64,000 bases of DNA from Portunus trituberculatus (GCF_017591435.1 NC_059300.1:11948128-12012127), one strand, 5' to 3'. Counted from the first letter of the stretch, positions 14,793 through 36,016 are shown. The notes: generated by a model from the sequence alone, not told the origin. A program made the numbers and translations.

Positions 14793-17700
14793 TATTATTA
14801 GTTTTATATATTTTTTTCCATTTTCATGTATTTATTATTACAGTAAAACCTTGCTTGACGAACGTCTCTAAGGACGAACAATTTGGGAGACGACCAAAAA
14901 ATTTGTCAATATATCGACCCAGGGAACGAACGGTGTGTGATAGCTGACCCAGCTATCACACAACAACAAAACAAAATATAAGCACAAAAGAAAATAGAAA
15001 CAGGAACATACAAAAATATTACATAACAATCTCCGTGCCACCACTATTTTCTCCTGTTTTTCCTGGGCATGGTGATGTTACCAGCGCGCTCTACTGTAGC
15101 TTCCTCGGCGTTATTCTCGCTGCTCTGATGGCTCTCAGTGTTGCTGTCATCATCATCCTGGCCATGTCCAGGTACTGCAGATTGTTGCACATCCATCGCA
15201 GCTGTTTCCTTGCTCGCCTGGCAAGGAATACCGCCCTACTGCCCGCTTCTCTCACACTGAGCATCACCTCCGAGGATAAAAGGAACTTCCTAGCCACATG
15301 CCTTTAACTTCCCTTCTTGGAAGTCCAAACTTGCTCCCACATGCGTGAGGAAGTCAGTCCCCAGCAGGCAAGGGTCTTCCAAGGCAGAGACGAAGACTGG
15401 CAATCTTTCCATGTTTCCCACGCCGATGTTCACTATAACGGGGCCCCACATAGCGGCACTGACTTGTGACGCTACACAGCTGTTGTGTAGCTCTGGCACG
15501 CTGCACACATCCAAAGTCCTCTCTCATGACTGTCTTCTCGGATCTTGTCTGTCTTCCTTCCCATCCTCCTCTCCTCCATTCCATCATGCCATCAATGTCC
15601 AGTCTCTCAAGTAATTAATAACCTTTTCTTTTTTATTCATTTTATTATAATTTTGATAGCGTTTAGGTAAGTAAAACAATTTAGGCTTTCTATAATTATT
15701 TCGTTCATGTCATGCATACATTAAAGGTATATTTTGAATAGGTTTTATGGACAAAAGTATGAGTTTTTTTAGGTCTGGAACGGATTAATGGTATTTCAGT
15801 ACATTGTTATGTGAAAAATTGATTCAGGGGACGAACAAATCAGGTGACGAACAGGATTTAGGAATGAATTATGGTCGTGAGCTGAGGTTTTACTGTATTA
15901 CTTTTTAGGAATGAGAGAAAAACAAAGTGGTGAAAATGAGGAGAATTTTGATGAAGCCATTAAAGCAGTAAATACATCTCTACTACCCACCTCCATACCA
16001 AATGGAGTGCAAACTCTTCTTAATGAAGCAGCAAACATCACACCAAGCCCCACCACCAAGCCTTTCTGGATCATGGCTAGAGCCCTGCATGAGTTTGTGT
16101 CCTCTGAAGGCCGAGGAGTGCTGCCTGTCAGAGGCACAATTCCAGATATGACAGCAGATTCTGAAAAATACATCAAAATACAAAGTTTGTAAGTATTTTC
16201 TAAAAGTTTTGTATACCATTTTTTATTAATTGTAGACTTGAAAATATGGTAAGTCCATCAATTAGTTTGGTCTATATTACCAGTAGTGGATAATCACACT
16301 GTCAGCTTTAAGACACAGGATATAAAGCTTGAATTTGTTTCCTGCATGTTGTACAAGGTGTCTGAAAGGGATGGAGCAGTGGTTGTCAAACTTTTTCATA
16401 AGCGACCCTATTTGGAACATTTCATTCCTTCGTGACCTAGAGTACAGTAAAGAGAAAGAAAATGTACAATGATATATAGTTATATACACGAGCCTGCATG
16501 GGCCCACTGCCAGTCCAACATACGCATTTGATACAGGAGTCATTCCTTTCAGAGACACCATTACATAGGGCCCAGGAGGAGGGAGGTGGGGGGAAGATGA
16601 ACATACATAACAAAAGTAATTTGTGGTTAAAGAAGAATAATTCAATTAAGTACCAGAAATACACTGAAACACTAAAAGCATGATAATGTTCCTGTGTCCC
16701 TGCGACCCATCAAAATTGATCTCGCGACCCATAGTTTGAGAATCACTGGGATGGAGTAAAGTGATAGGAAGCTCTCTTCTGTCTTTGCTCTGTGCTGCTG
16801 CAAGTATGATATGGCAAGGTATGAGTGAGGCTATTCACCTCCTCTATACCTTAATACAGACATCTTAGCTACTCCCTTTTAAGGGGGATGTCTGCCTTGT
16901 ATGTAAATGGCTATTTGATATGAAGCAAATTATGTGAAATTTTTACTTGGTAGGTATTGCAAACTAAATGCTGATTAATGTTGATGTGAGGCAGGTACCG
17001 TGATCAAGCAGCACAGGATGCCGACTGGGTGCTGCGGAGAGTGCAGGAACACAGTCAGCAGCTTGGTCCTCGGAAAGTCATGCCATCTTTAGAAAATGAT
17101 GTGAAGAACTTTTGCAAGAATGCACATGCACTTCGAGTCATAAAAGGCAAACCAATTGTGGAAGAATATAAGGGCAGCATCAATCTCAGTGAAATAGGTA
17201 TTTGAAACTAAACACTAACTGCATGTATAGAATTGTGATTACACGTGCCATGCATGTTCTTCAATTCTTGAGGTCTGCATCATTCTCAAAGGTGAAAGTA
17301 AAGTTTAAGTAGCACTTTAATATGAGAAATGCTGTGAATCACACAAGTAGAACCTATTTTATTTTTTATGTTTAATCTCAAAATATGGCACACATTTAAT
17401 CCATTCATTTAACCTTAATTAATAACCTGATTTAAGCTTGCTTTACTTTTTTTACCACCTCTCATAGCTCTATTGCTCCTTCACTACTCCTTGCTCTTTC
17501 TCAGTGTCATTTTATATATGTTTCCTCTCACTTCAGATTCTTGCATTGCTCTATCCAAAATATGTACCTCTTTATGATGTCACTTTATTAATAATTCTTT
17601 TGTCACTGATCTCCATGCAAGTACATCATTGTGTTATTCACACACTGATTTTCCCAACAAGTTAGTTGACTTTTACAGTTTATTGATATTTCAGGTGCAC

Positions 17701-18442
17701 ATCTGGAAAATCCAGAGAGTGATCTGGTGTGGTATGTGATGCTTCGTGCAGTGGATCAGTTTCACTCAGAGTTTCGGGCATACCCTGGTTATTTCCAAGA
17801 TCAAGTGGAGACTGATATTGTGAGGCTAAAGGTAAGAGAAGGTTTATTCAGTGTTGTACATGAACCATGGTTTTTTTGTAGTAAACAGAAAACATTGAAT
17901 TAGCCAGTCAAACTACTCCTGATAAGTTCATAATAAGTAAGATAGTTTTGAATGAGTATGAAAAGGTTTATTTTGGTTGGAATTGCAGAGCTAAATTTTA
18001 AAAGTGTTTTGAAATTATATGCTTTGCTTTTCAACAAACAAAATCATGAAGTTCAGGAACCATTCATATAAAAATAAGAAAATATTATTTGGAAACCAGA
18101 GACCATATGAATAAAGATTCAATTATAGAAGTTTACCTCTGCTCAGCTCTTACTCTTACTTCTGTATTTATTTATTTTTATTTATTTATTGTTATTCTTT
18201 TTTCTTTCTAGGTATGTGTGAATAGATTACTTGCTGACTGGGGGTGTGGTCCTATTGTAAAGGATGACTTCATCCATGAGATGTGTCGCTATGGAGCGTC
18301 AGAGGTGCACTCTGTTGCTGCTTACATGGGTGGGTGTGCTGCTCAGGAGGTCATCAAAATAATCACTGCACAGTATGTTCCCATTAATAATACTCATATT
18401 TATAATGCTATAGCAGCAACTTCAGGAACCTTCATGTTATGA
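10227..18442 (+). CDS. NAE1: NEDD8-activating enzyme E1 regulatory subunit (APP-BP1), 9 exons
   Basis: With UBA3 it forms the heterodimeric E1 that adenylates NEDD8 and starts cullin neddylation; this subunit lacks the catalytic cysteine. Exons: 10227-10294, 12963-13127, 13411-13593, 13737-13830, 14324-14573, 15909-16188, 16995-17197, 17695-17831 and 18212-18442 (TGA). All joins are GT/AG and keep frame; 1611 nt give 536 aa, against about 534 in vertebrates. Exon 1 ends in KYDRQL plus a split Arg, continued by LWGDHGQ in exon 2. Other family landmarks: VLPGLGAVTIIDD in the ThiF-like fold, GMIGYIRI, VIESHPDN, RGTIPDM and the C-terminal AAQEVIKIITAQ. Intron 1 holds two LINE-A pieces, intron 5 a Tigger-like element and intron 6 a hAT-type MITE. 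No part appears broken. Confidence 0.95.
10536..10636 (+). mobile_element. LINE-A 3'-end fragment (about 100 bp)
   Basis: Near-identical to the last ~100 bases of LINE-A copy 1 (from GTACTGATGACGAGG), ending in four TTATG-type repeats. Severely 5'-truncated insertion in NAE1 intron 1, in the sense orientation of NAE1. Confidence 0.85.
10921..10960. repeat. (TC)n microsatellite
   Basis: Uninterrupted TC dinucleotides in NAE1 intron 1. Confidence 0.95.
11085..12880 (-). mobile_element. LINE-A copy 2, 5'-truncated, antisense in NAE1 intron 1
   Basis: About 1.8 kb reverse copy of the RT half of LINE-A. It starts at the CATAA-repeat tail (11085) and is truncated inside the RT at 12880, about 80 bases before the NAE1 exon 2 acceptor. 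The RT frame is open in two long stretches: 12349-12897 on the minus strand (the last bases are flank) and 11624-12289, carrying QGSVLGPLLF and FADDTKI. The small number of breaks suggests a younger insertion than copy 1. Confidence 0.92.
14110..14340 (+). repeat. 60-bp tandem repeats containing a copied splice acceptor
   Basis: The string around CAGATTGAAGAGCACACAGT occurs at 14201, 14261 and 14321, exactly 60 bases apart, with a further diverged copy near 14110. The last copy is the real acceptor and first 17 bases of NAE1 exon 5. The upstream copies keep an AG before the exon-like sequence (CAG or GAG) but lead to diverged sequence. Confidence 0.85.
14755..14810. repeat. (ATT)n microsatellite
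   Basis: Slightly interrupted ATT repeats in NAE1 intron 5. Confidence 0.9.
14841..15895. mobile_element. Tigger/pogo-like DNA transposon remnant in NAE1 intron 5
   Basis: 1055 bp bounded by inverted ends CAGTAAAACCTTGCTTGACG and, on the other strand, CAGTAAAACCTCAGCTCACG, flanked by TA on both sides (14839-14840 and 15896-15897). The CAGTnnAACCTnG start with a TA target fits Tigger/pogo elements. Subterminal GACGAACA motifs repeat in both halves. No transposase is seen; an antisense retropepsin-like frame lies inside. Its right end is 13 bases from NAE1 exon 6. Confidence 0.8.
15290..15514 (-). pseudogene. Retropepsin-like fragment of an LTR retroelement
   Basis: 74-codon minus-strand frame whose C-terminal half reads like the flap-to-end region of a Gypsy-type aspartic protease: PVFVSALEDPCLLGTDFL, then GASLDFQEGKL. 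The active-site DTG/DSG part is not in the frame. It lies inside the Tigger-like element, so it is either captured or inserted sequence. Assignment is by pattern only. Confidence 0.5.
16377..16748. mobile_element. hAT-type MITE in NAE1 intron 6
   Basis: 372 bp with inverted ends CAGTGGTTGTCAAACTTTTT and, on the other strand, CAGTGATTCTCAAACTATGG, flanked by an exact 8-bp duplication GGATGGAG (16369-16376 and 16749-16756). End motif and 8-bp duplication fit the hAT superfamily. No coding capacity. Confidence 0.9.
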
Positions 18443-18887
18443 TTACCACATCCATGTTTTAGACAGTACTCTTTAGTTCGAAAATACATTCACATAATAT
18501 ATATAGCACTTTTTGTACATTATTTAGCTTTTTTTTTTATCAATTATTGCAATTAGCAGCTTTAAAAATCATAATGATCTGAGAGAGCAAATACATGAAA
18601 TAAGAATATAGTGGAACATTGGTTCTTGAACTGAATTCATTGTTGAATGCCATTCAAAATTTTAACTTTTCATAAACCAAACCATTTTTTTCATGGGAAT
18701 CAGTGTGTCATGAAACACCAGATGAAGGTCTTTTAGACTTAAAAAAACAATACTTTGGGCTTAAATTTGTACAGATAAGTCCCATTATATAAGTAATGGA
18801 TTTAAAAGAAACTGATGAAACTAGATGAGTAAATTAGGGATTCATTATACAAGTGAGAAAACTGATGGTATGAAAATCAGTTTAGAG

Positions 18888-19108
18888 CAGGGGTTCTCAA
18901 CCTTTTTCTTGTTAAGAACCCCCTGTTATAAGACCATCTACTCAAACCCCCAGTAATATGACATCACACAAAATGTTAATTTAATGACTGAAACTAATTC
19001 AATATGCAATGGTACAGCAAAGAATGTTATTTGATTAGCCATCTAAGTATCCCTAGAAATCCTCTTGTGAACCCTTGGGGTTTGCAAACCCCAGGTTGAG
19101 AACTCCTG
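18888..19108. mobile_element. hAT-type MITE downstream of NAE1
   Basis: 221 bp with inverted ends CAGGGGTTCTCAACC and, on the other strand, CAGGAGTTCTCAACC, flanked by an 8-bp duplication with one mismatch, GTTTAGAG / GTTTAGGG. Non-coding. Confidence 0.85.
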
Positions 19109-19116
19109 GTTTAGGG

Positions 19117-19799
19117 GAAGTAAAAGTAATGAAGATCATGTGGGAGACTTATAGCTCATTCATTCCAACAAATGCAGCTCCCACTGTTTTATCTCAAGGC
19201 TCAGAAAGTAAAGACTGCACAGCTGGGGAATGGCAACACAGTATCACCACTCCCCAACACTTGATTAATCAGTCATGCAGTATAGATGAGTGATATGCTT
19301 ATTGTAATAATTTGCAAGTAAACAAAGGATAAAGTTGTCACATAGTTTGTTTAAGAACCAAATTACAGTACTATAACTGAAGCAATTTTGAGCTCATAAT
19401 TCTTTTTCATGAATTGATTTGTTTGAAAAGGGAGCCAGCCATTCAGTGACTGAGGTTTCATCATATGTTAAACCAATCCAAAGATGATAATTTTGTCATA
19501 TTTCATTGTGGCATATTTGTTCACAACATTATTGAACAATCTGGTATGTTTTGAAGGATTGCATAGTCTGACCATAGTAACATGACATACAAGTGTTGCG
19601 CCATCCATTGTTGGGGCTAAAATTTATTATTTAGAAAGAAGGAATGTTATGCTGTATGTCATTGCTTTCTGTGGCCTGAACACATGGTTTATGAGCTATT
19701 CCATTTATGTATTCTTTGTGTTCTTTTGCCAATATAAAAGAAAATTGAATAGGTGTTTTATCTGTATCTACCTATGCATTTACATACTAGCTTTTTCTT

Positions 19800-19898
<99 letters not shown>

Positions 19899-21240
19899 TT
19901 TTATGGTACTCATTTTGAAATTGCAACCCATGTAAACATTCTCCAAGGCAGCACCAACATAAAGGTCTTATTCTCAGGACAACATTGTTGGTATTGTATT
20001 AATATCAATGATCACAGTAAGAAAGCCAATTGTTTACACTTATACACCAGTCATTGCACTTTGTGCTTCAAATAAGTGTTTATCACTGTAGTACAATGTA
20101 TCTCGCTGGTTCATGGTTGAATTAATGGAAGCAAGGAATGTGAAAAGAACATATGTTAAGAGATAAAAATGAAAATATACTTTCCTCATTTCTATCCTCT
20201 ATGAATTCACTCATAAACTAATGAGATAGTGATAGAATAAACAAACATGTATTCACTTTATATATAGACATAGGTCATAAACTTTGCAATTCTGTACATG
20301 TAAATCTGTTACTCGGATCAGAACCCCAGCAAATGTTCAAAACACTGTATCAGTCTGCCACACCCATGATATCCCAAAGCTTTCAGCTTCCATTTTATGG
20401 CATCATGCATCATAAGAGTCTCTGGGTGTAAGAGAACTGTAATGCTGTGACAAGATGCTGACATATTAGCTAGGACTGGATTGATTGGAGTATATTAAAT
20501 TAGTTTCTCATTATTTCATAACAAGGAACATATACAGCCATTACATTGGTTGCATGGTGGTGGCAGGTCTAGTGAAGATTGGTAAAGTGGGATTGAGATA
20601 AACTCCAATCTGAGGTAGTGTGGTGTGTGGTATGTATGATAGTGTAGCTGTCAGACAGGAAATGGATATCACTTACCAGTAAGAGAAAAATCGTAGCGTA
20701 GCCATACTTCACAGATTGAATATTTATATTAGATTAACAAAACCTCACAGATTATTAAGATTAATCTAAAGTGAAGTAAATAATGGAATGCACTACAGTA
20801 TACCTTAAGATAAGCTAAAACTGAACTAGTCATGAGAAACTTAATAGTTCAGTCAATTAAAACCTGACCTTGTGGCCCATCAAACCTGACTTTGAACCTT
20901 GGCCACATAATGGAGAAAATTGTCGCTCATTTAATCTTGATAGCACTCTCATAGTGGAATGGGAGGACAGAATACTGAAACAGTGGGCATCATGTTTGAA
21001 GCTTTATTAATTTATAAATACACAACAAATGAGCTAATTGCATTTCATAAGCATAAAAGAATTGCCATGTATTTTGTTTGAGATGAGACAAGATTAAAGA
21101 GATCCAAATTTTTGCAACACACCAAATAAATCATTACTCCAAGGAAATTTTTGAAGCAAATACTCAATTTATTAGAACATTATTATTTGAATATTAAATG
21201 GCCAATTCCAGTGTACCTACTTAGTTAAATCAAAGGATTA

Positions 21241-21312
<72 letters not shown>

Positions 21313-21393
21313 TAGATGTTATTATATGTTATATATAGTAAATTCAAAGTGTTTGATTAGAAGTGATGATGGTTGTGGAGTACAGCAGAACAA
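19117..21393. other. Intergenic DNA with two TA microsatellites
   Basis: AT-rich, with no supported gene. Contains TA tracts at about 19804-19895 and 21242-21310. Confidence 0.6.
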
Positions 21394-30201
<8,808 letters not shown>

Positions 30202-30251
30202 GATTGCTCTTGATTTGGAAAGAACATTATTTAGGTTTTCAGTACCCAAAA

Positions 30252-30254
<3 letters not shown>

Positions 30255-30310
<56 letters not shown>
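30255..30310. repeat. (TC)n microsatellite upstream of crp-C
   Basis: TC tract about 55 bases upstream of the crp-C start codon on the minus strand; it lies in the 5' UTR or proximal promoter. Confidence 0.9.
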
Positions 30311-30313
<3 letters not shown>

Positions 30314-31061
30314 GCAATGCAACACCCACTTAGTTTCCTTGGTGTAGTGCAACCACATGAGAAGCAACGCAGGCACATTTTAAAATTGTAATGGTGGGGT
30401 TATAAACAGCTCATTGTTATTCTGATATCTGCCTCTTCGCAGTTGTTGGTTTATATATGTTGCTTATGGAATTGAAAACCTTATGTTAAGTTCATTTATA
30501 TGCGTAAATAGGTACCAAAAGAAAAACAAAGAGCAGCAGGTCTACTCGGCTGTTTGTGATATAAAAAAGAAAATAAAGTCCATAGACTATACATCGGTGT
30601 CTGTTGGAACGAAACAAAATTGGCAGAACTGAATGGTATTATTAAATTATTATTTTGCAAGTATGTACCGCAGCCGTGCACTCAAGTCAAAACAATATCT
30701 ACTCACTGATTAAACCCAGGAATACGATGAAACTGAGACCAAACAAACCTTGACTTCCTTTATAACCAAAAGATGACGTCAGACTACAGCTTAATGGTGT
30801 GGTTTTCGGTGGATTTAAAGTCACGTGTAAAGTGACGTTAGAGGTGTGTTAGATTTGACACACTGATTGATTGATATCGGTAAAAGGAAATGCGCCGCAA
30901 GATCGCTGTCATATTACATAATACAGAGACAAATGTTATTAGGCTATCAGTGCCGCATGACGACGATATGTAATGCCAATAATTATGATAATGAAGGTAA
31001 TTAGTTCCGTCCAACACTTTTAATTGTAGACGTCCTTACAACGATGAGAAATTAACTCGCG

Positions 31062-31096
<35 letters not shown>

Positions 31097-31373
31097 CGCG
31101 TAGTGTAGTGGTTAGCACGCTCGACTCACAATCGAGAGGGCCGGATTCGAGTCCCAGGAAGCGGCGAGGCAAATGGGCAAGCCTCTTAATGTGTGGCCCC
31201 TGTTCACCTAGCAATAAATAGGTACGGGATGTAACACGAGGGGTTGTGGCCTCGCTTTCCTGGTGTGTGTTGTGTGATGTGGTCTCAGTCCTGCTCGAAG
31301 ATCGGTCTATGAGCTCTGAGCTCGCTCCGTAATGGGGAAGACTGGCTGGGTTACCAGCAGACGACCGAAGTGA

Positions 31374-31376
<3 letters not shown>
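31097..31376 (+). mobile_element. tRNA-Val-derived SINE, type 1 head
   Basis: The head GCGTAGTGTAGTGGTTAGCA matches a tRNA-Val 5' half (A box). The anticodon loop is CTCACAA (CAC), and the B box is close to GGATTCGAGTCCC. The body begins at CCTGTTCACCTAGCA and ends in AATTACACAC, running into a CA tract. CA repeats flank both ends. Confidence 0.88.
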
Positions 31377-31429
<53 letters not shown>

Positions 31430-31470
31430 ACAACCACAACCACACACACACACCACAACCACACACACAC

Positions 31471-31667
31471 ACCTTTCACGTGTACCCCTGTTCACCTAGC
31501 AGTGAGTAGGTACGGATGTAAATCGAGGAGTTGTGACCTTGTTGTCCCGGTGTGTGGTGTGTGCCTGGTCTCTGACCTATTCCAAGATCGGAAATAATGA
31601 GCTCTGAGCTCGTTCCGTAGGGTAACGTCTGGCTGTCTCGTCAGAGACTGCAGCAGATCAAACAGTG

Positions 31668-31669
<2 letters not shown>
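31471..31669 (+). mobile_element. SINE, type 2 body, 5'-truncated
   Basis: Lacks the tRNA head. The body runs from about ACGTGTACCCCTG to CAGATCAAACAGTGAA and is the same as in the full copies at 40209 and 51682. CA tracts lie on both sides. Confidence 0.85.
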
Positions 31670-31708
<39 letters not shown>

Positions 31709-32702
31709 TCAGTCATCACGATTACATTGCGACGGACTCTCCTTCACAGCTATATATTATATATGTAAAAAATCGTCCCTTCAAATGTCAGCTTCCGATG
31801 CGATATCAGATAGGATGATCAAATAACAGGACGTATCTTGAAGCATACCTCTTAATTAAAAGCGTATACGTACGTCCTAGCAAAAAATAAACGAAGATGC
31901 AGGCAAGAAGTTCTAGAATGTACCAGAGAAATATATGGATTACTGAGAACAATGGTTAACTCTGGCGTTTTAGAGAAGTGGGCTGAATAGGGATGAAAGA
32001 AAGATGAAAGAGAGAATAAGGGTGAGAGAAAGAAGAGTCTTGTGCAAAGAACGGTGGCAAGCAGTTACCAAGATGAGAATTAAGAGCAATTAGAGTGAAA
32101 ATGGCAATGTACAGAGTTAGCAGCAGAAAAGGTGATAAAACTTTGTACAATAGTCTTATAATTATCAGTTCATATATGAAGTATGCTTCACAAGCATGCT
32201 GAGTCTGAAGGTTATCATCAATATACTAGTTTTTTTTATGATTCGAGAGACAGATTAACAAGATTACCGGTATATGAACAGGAAAACTCATAAAATCCCT
32301 TTAAATCATCCTTGTGTCTTGTGAATATTGTCGCGGTGAAACACAGAAACGTTTCAGATAGATCTATAATCTATTCGTATATGGGAGTACCCTTCTCTAA
32401 TCTTATTCGCTAGATGTAGCAGAACACTCACCCACTTTATTTACGTAACAGGTTCCGTCAGAGAGAGAGAGAGAGAGAGAGAGACTTCTAGACAGGAAAG
32501 GAAGCCTCTTTATAAATCGCAGATAAGATTAACTAGGGAGTCTTGCTGCGGATTGGCGTCGCTCATATAAGCTTAACAATCACTACAATACGTACAAAAC
32601 ACGGACCAGTTCATTGTAGGTTATTGAAGGCTGTGGAATTCATTCTTTTCTTACTTCTTATAGGTATTGACAAATAAACACCTGATTGAATAACGAAACG
32701 TG
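31709..32702. other. Unassigned DNA
   Basis: No gene, repeat family or RNA was recognised, apart from a short GA tract near 32460-32484. Confidence 0.5.
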
Positions 32703-32891
32703 ACGGAAGCTCACACTACAAAACGGTTTTCAGCAACGTGACCTTTAGCAAATCACGCAAATCAAGAAGTGTAACAATATAAGCAGAGAGAGAGAGAGAG
32801 AGAGAGAGAGAATTACAGAATTTACTTTCTTGTCTCCAGCATGATTCGATAGGCAAAATGTCAGCTGTGAGTATATCTCCCCTCCCCCTCC

Positions 32892-32922
<31 letters not shown>

Positions 32923-33011
32923 TAATGTCGATGATTTAAGATGCAATATTTAAGTCTATTTCTGCGTTTGTTCTTGCCCTTGGGCAGTGCTTACTCTTAC
33001 ATAGAAAAGTT

Positions 33012-33946
33012 GTAGGTGAAGGTAGGGTAAGACGGACGTCTTAACTAAATATTGAGTCTAGAAACCACATTTATATGATTTTGGTGGGTTTGTGGGTTTG
33101 TGGTGGTGCTTTGGGATGTTACCTTCGATGTCTATACCCGGATCACGGTTTCTGAGGGAAAACAATGAAGCACGAGAATTTACAAAATAATATTTTTTCT
33201 GTGGCCCAAAATAAAATGATGGGGTAAGGCGGACCCCCAGGGGTCCATCTTATCCCGCAAACTGAACATGAAGAAACAAATCCTTATTGGCATAAAGCAC
33301 AGATAAAAAAAAAAAATAAAGAAAAGCTCTTCCTCGCCATCATCATAACCCTTCGCATTGCTCATGAGCCAGATCTATTGGTACAAATCAAAGGAAAAAA
33401 AAAAAACTCTCCCTAATTATCATCTCCCTGTACAACTTAATGACATAAATCACACACAAACACCTCTTCCTCAGCGTCCTCACCATATATCCCTGCACAC
33501 TGCTCATGAGTTCAGCTTTTGTAATTAGGACAACAAACCCCCTCTTCCCCTCTCATGGGGTCATTCTTACCCCATTAGTAAATATTCAAATGTCGAAATG
33601 TTTACCAAAGTATCTATGTTTACTATGCCAATTTATGGCATCTATATATCATGTATACACTCATGGGCATGTATAAAATAATTACTAAATCATTATGATA
33701 ACTATTTCAATATAAAACAAGCATTGATTTACCTTGTGCGTATAACATCAGCACTGAATAAAATGACAAATATTTCCCTGTGAAGCGTGAGGGAAACTTA
33801 GCGTGCCTACTGGCAATGATGATGTCATTGTTGGGCGACGTGAAGGACATCTAAGAGTAAAATTGTGAAACTCGCCCTTTATGCTTGGATTTAGAAGGTG
33901 GGTTCCGTCTTACCCTATGGGTCCGTCTTACCCCACCTTCCCCTAC
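33012..33946. mobile_element. TIR element with GGGGTAAGACGGAC-type ends
   Basis: About 935 bp bounded by 26-bp inverted ends matching at 24 positions (core GGTAAGACGGAC). Subterminal variants of the same motif occur at about 33219-33258 and 33901-33920. No coding capacity and no clear target duplication. In duplication copy B only the right end survives (about 47957-48010). Confidence 0.65.
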
Positions 33947-34663
33947 TATATAGCAGCAGTTCAGAGGCGGCAGTGAGATGCTGCACGGAGGCCGGTGGTG
34001 CTTGCTTCCGTGCTTGCCAATCGTCTTTGCGTGATCTCTGTTGAAATCTTAACAATGATTCCACATTCTAGATATTTTCTTCGTTGTTACAGAATAAGAT
34101 CGCTCTTCAGTGTAATCCATGATGCTGTGGCTCGCCGTGTTTGCGTTTCTCACATGGCCTACGTATGAATCCATTTAAAGTGTGTGAACCAGTGATGTAT
34201 ACATACTTATTCCATCACCTTCAGCGTTTAGTTCAAGTGTTATTCCTTCTTCTTTACCCTAGCTTGGAATTCATTAAGAAATTTTGGTCTAGTTATTTTA
34301 TTCTATTTTATCTTTTTGTTCTTATTCATCTGTTTCACCTTTACGAAAATTATATTACGCTATCACACGAGTGAATATAATGTCCGAGTACATGTATGTA
34401 CTTATTATGTGACAGACTTCTTGTGTGTGTGTGGGTGTGTGATACCTCTCTCTCTCTCAGGGAAGGAAATTCGGCAGCCCCATTTTATTTTACCGTCGAT
34501 AGAGTGACGTCCCTGATGACGCACTTTTTTCGTACATGGACGTGTGAAAAGGGCAGTAGGAAGTGAACTCGGCCTCGCCCATCTTGTCTATCACACGCCG
34601 TCTTTTTGATAGTGAACCAAACTTGTTAATCATCCAGCTAACTACTACAAGACCATGTGTGTT

Positions 34664-34666
<3 letters not shown>

Positions 34667-34722
<56 letters not shown>

Positions 34723-34801
34723 CTCAAATTACGTACATCACACCACTCATCCACGATAAGGGCAAGGAGATGCGACATACGCGGCGATATCCTGCTGTTA
34801 C

Positions 34802-34842
<41 letters not shown>
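34667..34842. repeat. TG and AC microsatellites
   Basis: TG tract at about 34667-34719 and AC tract at about 34805-34842, separated by unique DNA. Confidence 0.95.
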
Positions 34843-34844
<2 letters not shown>

Positions 34845-35875
34845 CGTAGTATTTATCAATTTTTACCATCCTGTAGCTGGCAAGGATGTGTTAAAAACTT
34901 GGCAATGTAATAAAAATCTTCAGTCGTGTCTCCGGAGGATCAGGCGGTGTTGTGTCGGACAACGTGACCTTCAGCTGTTGTTAAGGTAATGATCAAGAAT
35001 TATACTCCATTCTGCTTATATGAGTAAAGCAGCTACTAGTTTGTTGTATCAGGAAAGGGTCGTGTATTCAGGTAATGATATAGTAATGGAAATTAAGACA
35101 CTAGGATCATCTGCAGCAAAGTATTTCAAGCAAAGTGTTTTGAATGGTAGTACTGTACACATCTGTCATAAGAACCTACCACTGTGTCCTACATTACCAA
35201 ACAACACACTTTATGAATAGCTATCGTAAATTAGTTATTCAGAAATTCGTTCATTATAATTTGCTGTTTGTGAGTAGCGGAGCGAAACTTGCTTATATGA
35301 TGATTAGAACCTGTGAAGTTTGTTAAAAATAACTAGAGACAAGCAAACACTTCAGAGACTGGAACATTATTTCTAAACGTTTCGGAGTCTTATTTCATCC
35401 AGTAGGGTACCTTTGAGATTAGACTCTACATTTTATTTTATTTTAATTTGTAAATTTGTAGATATACTTTTGTAGGAATTCAGTGTCATATGAGGGAAAA
35501 CTCACATAATGATTAGCATCTCCATACAAATAGTTCTTATGAAAATTCCCAAGGCGCTTTTCAGAATGCAAAGCTATAGAACAGCTACTAAAGTTATTGA
35601 TATTCCAAAGAGTGATTAATATTGTGTGAAGTGTCATTGCAAACAGGGTAAGAAAAATATAATATAATGAGTCCGTAGCTCCATTCTATAATAATTTTTT
35701 CCACAGCGGATGTCTGGCCGAACTATCAGTCTTGTTGAAAAAGATAGAAAATTCTTTCAAGCAGAGGACGATTCTTGTCAATCTCTCAATTTGTCAATTA
35801 CACCCTTTCTGTTTGTTTATTTGTCAGATTGCTAAGTAAAGGAAGAGTATTGCTTTCTCCTCACTCCTACCCTCC

Positions 35876-35880
<5 letters not shown>

Positions 35881-35928
<48 letters not shown>

Positions 35929-35935
35929 ATTGAAT

Positions 35936-36015
<80 letters not shown>
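35881..36015. repeat. CA, GA and TG microsatellites just upstream of crp-A
   Basis: CA (35881-35925), GA (35940-35966) and TG (35974-36015) tracts within 200 bases of the crp-A start codon; copy B has a SINE and much shorter tracts at the same place. Confidence 0.95.

Positions 36016-36016
<1 letters not shown>

Noticed and set aside
18609..18870. Possible mariner or Tigger remnant beginning GTGGAACATTGGTTCTTGAAC
   Set aside because: The left end looks suggestive but no matching inverted right end was found.
33942..33966. TATATAG as a TATA box for crp-A with a matching site upstream of crp-B
   Set aside because: It lies over 2 kb before the coding exon, at the edge of a TIR element, and is altered in copy B; no upstream exon could be shown.
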